From Utricularia gibba (lineage: Eukaryota; Streptophyta; Magnoliopsida; Lamiales; Lentibulariaceae): DNA of 64,000 nt. Below the pieces are notes generated by a model that was not told where the DNA came from, searched no databases, and was given only the letters and a program-made list of their open reading frames with translations. Below are positions 55,373-64,000 of the stretch, one piece after another; position 1 is the stretch's first letter, and the number at the start of each line of letters is the position of its first letter. Made by a program: the position numbers and the translations under genes. The DNA is taken from contig CM007989.1 in the NCBI GenBank assembly GCA_002189035.1, positions 5,053,001-5,117,000 of the forward strand. The letters are read 5' to 3'.

Positions 55373-57919
55373 TGTTGCATGACGTTTCATCAATAAATTT
55401 TAATTTAAAAAACATAAAACACAAAAAAGCGTAGTATGAGTGTCGATCTCAAGGAGTTGAGTTTGACGAAAAGTGTTTTGTTGAAAACTTTTACAAATTG
55501 TCACAGGTTTATAAAAGGGGGTTTTTTAAGTATAGAAATGAAAGTTTCAGCACAAGTAATGGACTTTGACTAAGGGAAGTTGTTCATGAGAATTGGATTT
55601 CATTCCTCCTTTTGTCTATCCTTACCTTGTTTTTCATGGATTCTTTCTGAATAGCTAGTTATAGGAGCAAAGAATAACCTACTCTTCCTTACACTCTGAT
55701 TGACAAGGAGACACGAGAATAGCCTCTTGTTATTCCCCCTTGGATGATTGAGAAGACAAGAGGATTGCCGTCATGCCTTCAAAACTAAATTATGTGCATG
55801 TGCCCAACTGTTGCCAATGACCAATGGCAAGTACGAGGTCACTACCTATCCATGGTCACGGTACCTAGGTCACAAACTATTCGCTACTTTCCTCGAACCT
55901 ATAGGGTTGGAGATGGTGCTCTTCACCTTACTCTTCATCAAAATCCACAAGTAGTGGCCTACTACAATCATGACTAAGAGACATTGTCGAAAGACTATAA
56001 CAAGATGTGTGGAAATATGCGAAATCTAGAAGAATTTCAGTAAAAAACCGAGATTAGTGCTCAAGACTTCGAAATAAACTTCATGTATCTTAAAAACTAG
56101 AAGGTTTTAGTCACAAATGACCATGAAATTAGAAAATAAAAATGGAAAGCAGAAGTGTTCTTCCTCCCTTGGAGGAGAGGAAGAACCAAAAGTTCTAAGT
56201 GTGAAAACAAAAGATTCGAAAAAGATTATTCCTGTTAAGTGTTTTTTCTAGTTATTTATTAAGTATTATTATGTGTTAATTATGTAGTAAGTCACCTAAT
56301 TAGGAATTATATTAATAAGTAATTGATTTTCTTGAGAAAAATCGTATTTTCCTATTTTGTATATATTTTCTATCTTTTTTCCTATTTTTTGACCAAGACA
56401 TGTCAAGAGATTGTCGTGGAGTGTTGCAGGAGTATTGCAGGAGGTCAGACTTTGACTTTTCGTGCCTTGTACGCGAATTGGAATGATTGTGTGTGGAAGA
56501 CTGACATTGGTCAACGTCCCTAACTTACGGCATGTCAGAGTCTACAGCAAAGATTGGGCGCTAACTTGCACGCAAAGGAAAGCTGGTGGCGCACGCAAGA
56601 CAAAAGGAATGATAGGAAGGGGACCCAAATGAGTTAATGCACGTGAGAAGTGATATAAAAGCCACTTGGAGCACTTAGTTTCGAGCTTTTGCCATTTCCT
56701 TTCTAGACTTAGACCTTTTGAGTTCTTCCTCCTCCTCAAGGAGTAAGAACACTTAGTTTCTAATTTCATTTCTGTTTTCATGGCCCTTTGTGGCTAAAGC
56801 TTTTTTAGTTTTTGGGAGAAGATGAAGTTTCCTTCCAAGTCTTGAGCACTATACTCGGTTCTTCGCTGAATTCAATTCGGATTTTACATACTTTCACGCA
56901 TCTTGTTGTGGTCTTTCTATAACGACTCCAGGTCAAGGTCCATGAGTAGCAGGCCACTCCTCGCGGATTTTGGTGAAGATCAAGGTGAAGAACACCAACT
57001 CCAACCCTACTGATTTGAGGGAAGTAGCAGATTGTTTGTGGCCTAGGTACCGCAACAGTGGATAGATTGTGACCTCGGACTTTCCACTGGCCATTGGCAA
57101 CAGTTGGGCATGCGCGCGCAATTCGGTTTTGAAGGCAATCCTCTTGTCTTCCTAATCGTCCAAGAGGGAATCACATGAGGCTATTCCCGTGCCTAGTTGC
57201 AATCAGAGTGTAAGGGAGAGTAGGCTATTCCTTGCTCCTATAACCAGCTATTCGGAAGAAATCAGCAGAAATCGAGACAAGGATGAACAAAGGAAGGAGA
57301 TGGAATCTCATTTCCAAGAACTGCGTCCTGTAGTCAAGGCCCATCACTTAAGTTCCAACTTTTATTTCTGTATCTCAAAAACCCCTTTTTGCAAAACCGT
57401 GACATTTTTTGAAAGTTTCTTACAAATACTTTTCACAAAAAAACAACTCCCTGAGATCGATACTCGTACTTCTCTTTTTGTGTTTTACATTTTATAAATA
57501 TTTAAGATTTGTTGAGGAAATGACACGCAACAGTTTCAAGTTGGTTTTATCTCACTCCCACGTGCATTAACTTCCACTGCTCTCCTTCCATCATTCCTTC
57601 TACGCCAACAACTTTCCCATACGTGCAAGTAAGTGTTCAATTATTGCTGCAGACTCTGAGATGCCTTAAGTCAGAGGTCCTAACTAGTGTTAGTTTTCAA
57701 GCCATGTTGCATGCAAGGTAGGAAACGTTAGTGTCTGGTGTTCTGCAAGTCTCTTGCAACACTCTAAGCCTACCACCTAATATTTTGGGTGAAAGTGCAC
57801 GAAAAAAGACAACAAAATTTGTAGAATATTGAATATTTATCAATATTACTCCGAATTTGGGCAACTTAATCCTTATTAACACGTAATAATACATAATTTG
57901 TAGAAAATGACACTTAACA
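55373..57919 (-). mobile_element. Older LTR (TGTTAAGTG...GCAACA family), minus, split by a younger copy
   Basis: On plus it starts TGTTGCATGACG and ends GACACTTAACA, the complement of the younger copy's ends. It consists of 55373 to about 56232 and about 57533-57919. The outer flanks show no matching TSD. No internal region was found next to it. Confidence 0.7.
56233..57532 (+). mobile_element. Younger LTR of the same family, plus, nested
   Basis: About 1.3 kb, TGTTAAGTG ... GACACGCAACA, with TATAAAAG at about 56654 as a probable promoter. Arms of about 840 bp pair with the older copy: 55373-56215 is inverted relative to about 56680-57532. The older copy's remaining U3 resumes at about 57540. 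Flanking 5-mers ATTCC and GTTTC agree at 3 of 5 positions, perhaps a decayed TSD. Confidence 0.7.
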
Positions 57920-58644
57920 TATTCTTCCACACTTAAATCATGTTTGTCCACAAGTATGAAAATCATAGTAATCCACGAAAAAGTATAGAATCTAAGTCAT
58001 GATAGATTACTAAGGCAACTTCATCATACTTTGAGTATTTACTCCAATTCTTTTCTTATCCTTCAATCAAATTAGGGCAAACCACTCAAATTTGCATGCA
58101 TCAGAAAAAGACTTAACCAACGACTACTTATATACTAACATCAAGAAGGTAAATAAAAGCAACAAGGAACATACACTATAATGACTAAAGATCCTTTTTT
58201 TTTAGAGAGAGGTCCCCGTTTTGAGGAAGAATATTTGGGTTACGAAATCTTATGTATGGTGGTAATCACGGTTTCGCCAAGCATCCTTACCTTTGGCACT
58301 CCTAATATATATATATTTTCTCGGTCTAGTCACTATAGGAGCAGCAAAAATTTATTCACAGTATAATATGTACAAGGAATGAAAATGTAGTCATGGTCAC
58401 GGTATGGTCTTTTCTAAAGCATGCAATAAAAGTTTGATATCTAGAAAGAAAAATAATTGAAGTGTTTTCCTAGCAGCAAGGAATTCATGAATCTAAGCAT
58501 GATCAATCCTAATATTCTAGCCTTATTCATGAAAGCAAAAGTACTTGAGGAGCATAGTGGAGATTTTTCACGAATAAAACAAGAAAGAAAAACAAAACAT
58601 GAAGTGCGAAAGAAAAAAAATTCAACACAAATTAACATATAGTC
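57920..58644. other. Unassigned, probably 3' part of element D
   Basis: AT-rich, no protein motif. It lies downstream of D's last ORF and may contain its untranslated end; no LTR was recognised. Confidence 0.4.
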
Positions 58645-61091
58645 CTAATGCCCAAGAAATAAACTGCTTCCCCAATACTTAATTTTGACGATGTCCTTAT
58701 CATCAAGTGCAGTGGAGGGTACCTTATTCATGGGGCATTTCAGAGTGGGAAGCAGTAGCCATGAGAGTGTCCAGTTACGTGAAGAGTGAGGAAGCTTGCT
58801 GCTGGAGACTCTGAATAGCCATATGGAGACTCTGAATAGCAGGAGGGTATACTTGGTTGGGTTTGATGGTGTGGTGCTCAGAAAGATGTCGGTTGGTGCA
58901 CCATATGGGTTCACAATTGATGGAGGCATGGAGGTGATGGTACTCTTGATACCTGCTTGCATGAAAATAGCCTTCCCCTCAACCTCCTTCAGGTAGCTAC
59001 AAGAAAACAAGTCATCTAAATCAAGATAACAAAGTACTTGAGGGGTTTGCTTTTTCAGGTAAACTTTCAGTTGTTGGGCAAGCTTGGTGATGAGAGAAGC
59101 AAAGGGAAGCACCCTCTCATTTTTTATGGAGATGGAATGTATTTGAGTTGCAATCCACCATCCCAAATTGATGGGGAAGTTCTTCATCATTGCCCACAAG
59201 AAGAACACAATAACCTTGGCAATGATGCTGGTACCTTGTCGAGTGGCACTATAGCAGCCTCCCAAATATCTATTGATAACTAAAAGAGCATGGGTCCTCA
59301 AGTAATGGGCCTTGAGTTTGCATTCATAATACGGGAGCTCACAGACAGATATAGAAGCATAGGCATTCAGCACGTTAAAATGCTCACGATAATCATAGAA
59401 TGCTTGGAGGTAACGAGCAGTGGCTAAATCAGATTCAAAAGCAAAGCCTAAAGCCACTTTAAAAACATTGATAGACATGTGAAAATTTTTACCACTAAGA
59501 TGAAAAGAAATCAATGCCTCGGCAAGGGGATTACCAACCACATCCTCAAACACAAAAGTAGTGTAAAATTCAAAAACAAGTTTGGGATAAATCGGCAAAC
59601 TAATCTCAGAAAACTTACACCATTCGGGGGAAGCATCGAATAAACGATTAATATCAGCAAGCATGTTCAGATGTACCAGAGTAGGCGTATGTAATTTAAA
59701 ATGAAACAAAATTCGGCAAGAAGTGAGGAGATTAAATAAGAGCCAGGCGTTTTTATCCGAAAATCTCACACTGTTTTTCAGTTGGGTCTAGGCAGGGGAC
59801 TCGAGTGTGCTATCTTGAAAGAATTTTGTGTGATCGTGTTGCTCTTTACCCCTCTTTGTGACTTGGGATGCCTAATCAACATCCTGTTCTCCAGGAAGGA
59901 GCTTTAGGCATGACCCTTCCATAGTGACATGCTCCATTTCAGAAATCCATAGGTCCACCTCCTCATCGATGGTGATCTCTTCAGTCACATCTTCATTAAC
60001 AATGCCAAGACTTCAGGACTAATTTAACTCGACATATGCAGGGTAGTTTATGTCACACAATATTAACAAATTCGTGCCTTCCAACATAGAATAAACGTTC
60101 TCAACAATTCCTAGTTCAACTAAAATTTCATAATCAATTATACGACTAGGCATTACCTTGGCTCCCTTTACCTCATTGTACCTTTCTAATTGTTCCTCGT
60201 TGGTAAAGTCAAGGTACTTCATATTCAGCATGTCTGCATGGTGTTTAAAATAAGGGATGCCTTGGCTTGTCATCTTTCTGTGTGATTTCTGTTTCTCTTG
60301 TCCTGCATGTTTTCCTAAACTTAAAAACAATGGAATAAGGTTAGGTAGATACTTCTCCCATTTTGTCTCAATTTCTATTTCAACATCCTCTTCCTTGTCC
60401 AACTCTTCTGCCTCTAGTTCAGGTTCTGTTGTTTTCTTTGTTTTGCTCTATGTCCTTCTTGCAACAAGGCCTCCATCAGCATCTTCCTCAGTTATTGTTG
60501 CAACGTATGTTGCTGCTTCTTCTCCTCCTAGTGGAACCTGCTCTTGAGTTCTGGGTTCTGCCTCTATTTCTCCAGCCACTTCTTCCATCTTTTATGAGGT
60601 TTCCTCAACAGTTGCTGCCATCATTTCCACTTCAGGGTTCGTTTCCTCCACCTCATCTACCATGACCCTTTCGAGTGTTGCCTGTTTGGTGGTTTTTGTT
60701 GGCTTCCCTAGGCCTTTCTTCCTGTCTTTTTCTTTTGGTATACAATTTTCGATTGCTTAGCAGGTGCCTCCTCCATGAAAAGTTTTCCTTTTCCCTTGCA
60801 ACTCTTCCTCAACGCTTGCAATTTCTGTTGGAGATCAGGACTAGCAGAAGACTTTAACAGTGGGCTTCTTCTTTCCGTCACTGGAGATCCTCCTGCTTCA
60901 AGAGATGAAGTTCCACCCAAATTTGATGCATGCGGGAGAGCTTCAACACCCTGAAATGCTTCTTCAGCAGAGGTTGTGACTCTGGTCTGTTCCTGGTTAG
61001 GAGTAACAGTGACTATCTTTCTAGTTTTCTTGCGTTTGCTGCTTTCATCAGTGATCTTCTTGTCTGATTGTGCAGCAGCAGCACTCTAATG
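58645..61091 (-). pseudogene. Envelope-position accessory ORF of element D
   Basis: It starts MPAKRQ at about 61091 (a stop follows) and continues in broken frames. There is a basic part with TDESSKRKKTRKIVTVTPN, then SLEAGGSPVTERRSPLLKSS and LQALRKSCKGKGKLFMEEAP. Next come an acidic part and 60019-60402 with KWEKYLPNLIPLFLSLGKHA and YLDFTNEEQLERYNEVKGAK. The last frame (58645-59769, 374 residues) resembles the 'putative plant transposon protein' domain: VFEFYTTFVFEDVVGNPLAE, ISFHLSGKNFHMSINVFKVA and HYLRTHALLVINRYLGGCYS. Function unknown; counterpart of the element B ORF at 35268-37450. Confidence 0.7.
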
Positions 61092-61386
61092 TTGGCGTTT
61101 TGCAGGCATCTTGCGAGATAATTTTTCTGCATTTCTCAAGAACACGATGAAGAGTTTTAAAACAAAGTGAACTTTACAAAGTAATTTACCCCCAAATTTC
61201 CAAAGGGTTTGAGGGCAGTTCTGTAAAATCCTGACAGTTAGTCGCAACCCCTATACGTTACTTTCTTGTAATCGCAATGTAACTCCTCCATTGTGCAACA
61301 GGAACACAGCAGAATTCTCCGAAATAACTCCTAGCTAAGTCTAAAAGTACAAAAGTAAAATGACAGGAAAATTAAACTAACAGAAA

Positions 61387-61651
61387 TTAAACTTGGGTTG
61401 CCTCCCAAGAGCGTCCCTGTTTTTCAGTCTCTATTTCAATCATCAAATAATTCACATACCAGGATTCCTTACTGAGGCATTTCATCCCTATTGGATAAAT
61501 TTCCCACTTTTTGAAATGGCTCACAACCCTTGCAATAAGCATAACAATCTCTGAAGATGTGAGGCCAGTAGAATCCACAGTCCAAAATTTTTCTGGCTGT
61601 ACGGTTTGGTCCATGATGACCACCAAAGGGTCCTACATGACAAGATTTCAT
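61387..61651 (-). pseudogene. Element D integrase zinc-binding part
   Basis: The zinc finger HHCC is present: [20 protein letters not shown] ... YCKGCEPF, ending RDEMPQ. In element B the next residues lead into the DDE core, but here a stop and the untranslated part of the element (GRSWEATQV, the usual end region after pol) follow within about 80 bp. The catalytic core and the C-terminus are deleted. Confidence 0.85.
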
Positions 61652-61717
61652 AATCTTAGGAATTTCAAACTCATGAACACACCTTCGAATGATGCCATCA
61701 TTGCATCTCTTCCAAAG

Positions 61718-63241
61718 TTAGTGATCGTCCCAAATATAATATTTGGCGTCACCCTTCAGTTTGTTCTTGGTGTGATAATCAATTCCTGGTGGCATCACTC
61801 CTGCTGAAACAAAGTTAGCCAAGTCTGCAAACCACGGTTCACGAATATTAGTCCTAACTAAGGATAATTGTTCATCTGGAAATGTTTGAGTGATAGGACT
61901 ATCATTCTTAATCCCTTCCATCTTGCTAAGATGGTCAGCGACCATGTTCTCCTTTCCAGGCCTGTCTTTAATTTCAACATCAAACTCCTGAACAAGGAGA
62001 ACCCATCTGATCAACCGTGGTTTGGTCTCCTTCTTCTCCATCAAGTGTTTTACCGCCAAATGGTCTGTGTAGACCACAACTTTGCTCCCTAAAAGATAGG
62101 AACGAAATTTCTCCAAAGCAAAAATCACAGTCGAAAATTCCCTTTCGGTCACAATATAATTTTTCTGGGCATCATCTAAGGTTTTAGAGGCATAGGAAAT
62201 AACATGATGTTTCCCTTTAATTTTCTGTCCTAAAACCGCCCCTATAGCATGACTAATAGCATCACACATAATTTCGAAGTCATACCTCCAGTTTGGTGGT
62301 TGTATCACAGCCTCTTTCAAACAATTAAAAGCATTTTTGCATGAATCATCAAAAATAAATTCCACATCATTATGCAAAAGTCTACTAAGAGGCAAAGCGA
62401 TCTTACAAAAATTCTGAATAAATCTCTTGTAAAAACCAACATGCTCCAGAAATGATCTCACACCCTTAACATCAATTGGATACGGTAACTCAGTCATAAT
62501 TTTGAATTTTGCTTTGTCTACCTCAATACCTTTCCTAGAAATAACATGGCCAAGCACAATTCCATGATCAACCATATAATGGCATTTTTCAGAATTAAGA
62601 ACATGATTTTTTTCAACACATTTTTGCAAAACCTGATCCAAATGGTCTAAACATGACTCACAATCTTCTCCATACACTGTAAAATCGTCCATAAAAATTT
62701 CAATGAAATCCTCACCAAATTTTGAGAAGATGCTGGTCATACACCTCTTAAAGATAGCAGGGGTGTTGCACAACGCAAAGGGCATCCTTCTATAGGCATA
62801 AGTCCCAAATGGACAGGTAAAAGTAGTCTTATCTTGATCCGTACCTGAAATTGCAACTTGGTAATATCCAGAATAACCATCTAAGAAACAATAAAAAGAT
62901 TTTCCTGCTATATGATTCCTCTCTTCTAGGGTCTTGACTTGCATAGAATTCACCTGTTCTGACCCTTTTTCGGTTTCCACTCTTGCAAAAAATGATTCCT
63001 CATGCTCTTCTTCCTTCTCTTGGATAGCCTTCTCAAGATGTTCCTCAACCAACTTATCCGTCACGTCCACTGAGCATACACTCTCAAAATCGCTAGGATA
63101 ATTGTTTACTTCCTTCATGTCCAACGTGATCTTTTCTTCATCAAAGGATAATTCAATTGCACCCATCTTCACATTAATTATGGCATTCGAAGTGCTCAAG
63201 AATGACCACATAGAAGTCTGCTGGAAACACGAGCTGCTCAA
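61718..63241 (-). pseudogene. Element D reverse transcriptase and RNase H, RT N-terminus deleted
   Basis: A 507-residue open frame. Residues 1-95 are the end of the protease and the acidic linker. Then, without the usual LKYAYLG...WTLDDI part, [20 protein letters not shown] enters RT in its palm, with [18 protein letters not shown] and the catalytic FMDDFTVYG. RNase H follows: [60 protein letters not shown] and [18 protein letters not shown]. The frame ends YYIWDDH. About 180 residues of RT fingers are missing by an in-frame join. RT would copy RNA to cDNA; this copy should not fold properly. Confidence 0.92.
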
Positions 63242-63720
63242 TCTTCACAAGAACATCCTCAACCAAGCCTTTTGGAGAAATAACTCTTCGATCAGCAAGC
63301 TCAATTTGCACTCCTGAGGCTTGTAGAGGTCCTAACCTGAGAGTCTCATATATAGAAAAAGACATCACGTTTATAGAGGCTCCCAAGTCAGCCATTGCTC
63401 TCCTGATGTTTAGGTCACCTATTTTGCAAGGAATAAAAAATGTTCCAAGGTCCTTGCGTTTTACAGGTAGCTTCCAAGTCAAAAGGGCTGAGCAACTTTC
63501 ACTCAGCTTCACCTTCCCTTTTTCCTTCAATTTTGGCTTTGACATACAGAGCTCCTTCAAGTACTTCACGCTTTTGAGTACCAAATAAATATAATCCAGC
63601 AATGTCAAATTTAATTGAGTATTACCTAAAGCTCTCAACATTTTTTCCTTCTCATTTTATTCCTCTCTTGCCTTCAGCCTTCTTGGAAATGGTGGTGGGG
63701 TCACTTTTACCACGAGAGGC
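63174..63720 (-). pseudogene. Element D protease region
   Basis: KSVKYLKELCMSKPKLKEKG, then RAMADLGASINVMSFSIYET with active-site Asp in [25 protein letters not shown] and [12 protein letters not shown] stop near 63640 separates the part before it, where PPPFPRRLKAREE-like translation is visible. It overlaps the RT-containing frame in another phase, so a frameshift lies between protease and linker at about 63200. Confidence 0.85.
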
Positions 63721-63846
63721 TCTATAGCATCTCCACCTCTTGTTCTTCAGCATCTCCTTAGACCTCAACTTCATACTCTTCTACCGTCTCTAAATTATTC
63801 TCAGTTTGAACTAATTCTTTGCCAGGCTTTTCTTTTCCACTTCTTA

Positions 63847-64000
63847 GGCCTTGTTTGATATGATGGTATAAGATTGGTTTATGGTAGGTTTAATAAAATT
63901 GTGTTGTTTGGTATGTGGGTATAATTATACCTTATATATGGGTATAATAATCATTATACCCATGTAATACCCTCAAATATGGGTATACCAAAGGGGGGTA
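63847..64000. mobile_element. Probable Harbinger-like miniature element, left end only
   Basis: GGCCTTGTTTGATATGATGG begins directly after TTA (63844-63846) and interrupts element D. This looks like a PIF/Harbinger-type terminus with TTA target. The following sequence has short internal repeats (GGGTATAAT, GGGTATACC). The right end is outside the window. Confidence 0.4.

Larger units (their letters stand above)
58645..63846 (-). mobile_element. Element D: Athila-like Ty3/gypsy, partial
   Basis: Minus-strand order from the right is gag/protease, RT, RNase H, integrase zinc finger, envelope-position ORF, as in element B. Its gag start and 5' LTR lie beyond the window or the insertion at 63847. 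No 3' LTR was identified. Two internal deletions (RT N-terminus, integrase core) and many stops show that it is dead. Confidence 0.8.

Noticed and set aside
58441-58642. Opposed short frames downstream of element D
   Set aside because: Mirror-image frames in AT-rich sequence with no similarity to any family I know.

Overview
The window looks like nuclear DNA of a flowering plant, probably a eudicot. It is AT-rich and carries spliced genes of plant families (a PRE-type bHLH regulator, a RAD6-type ubiquitin-conjugating enzyme, a DUF569 protein). Most of it is decayed plant transposon sequence: Ty3/gypsy of Athila and Tat type, Ty1/copia, PIF/Harbinger and hAT. I cannot name the species. I found no tRNA, rRNA or CRISPR array by eye.

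Layout. 1-9.6 kb: AT-rich sequence with decayed pieces (an FCP1-like fragment, a 20-bp minisatellite, a Myb/SANT-like pseudogene and a relic of an alpha-tubulin gene). 9.6-13.4 kb: the gene island, with a two-exon PRE/KIDARI-like atypical bHLH gene (+) converging on a five-coding-exon UBC2/RAD6-like gene (-); both read as intact. 13.4-33 kb: solo or partial LTRs, copia and hAT fragments, a 4.2-kb degenerate Harbinger element inserted exactly inside a solo LTR, and two further Myb/SANT-like remnants. 33.0-34.0 kb: a DUF569 gene (-) that looks intact except for an uncertain 3' exon.

34.6-54.9 kb: a three-level nest readable from target-site duplications (TSDs). A Ty1/copia element (34595-54934, TSD AGCAT) was split in its left LTR by a Tat-like gypsy derivative 'A' (34628-48277, TSD TCGCC). 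A's 5' LTR was in turn split by an Athila-like element 'B' (34896-42924, TSD AGAGG). A separate solo LTR sits in the copia body (TSD CCCAA). A has lost nearly all of pol (gag is joined to the integrase C-terminus) but keeps a long antisense reading frame. B has lost its RT core and shows a 540-bp direct repeat that crosses the A/B boundary, which simple insertion cannot produce.

55-64 kb: an LTR nested head-to-head in an older copy of its own family, then a second Athila-like element 'D' (-) with envelope-position ORF, deleted integrase core and truncated RT. D runs out of the window after a probable Harbinger-like insertion at 63847.

All mobile elements here appear defective. The probable working genes are PRE, UBC2 and DUF569. 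They are unrelated in pathway (growth regulation, ubiquitin conjugation, unknown). I did not find a clear new biological system. The strongest leads are the abnormal B junction, the gag-integrase fusion with a retained antisense ORF, and an unidentified coding block inside the Harbinger ORF1.
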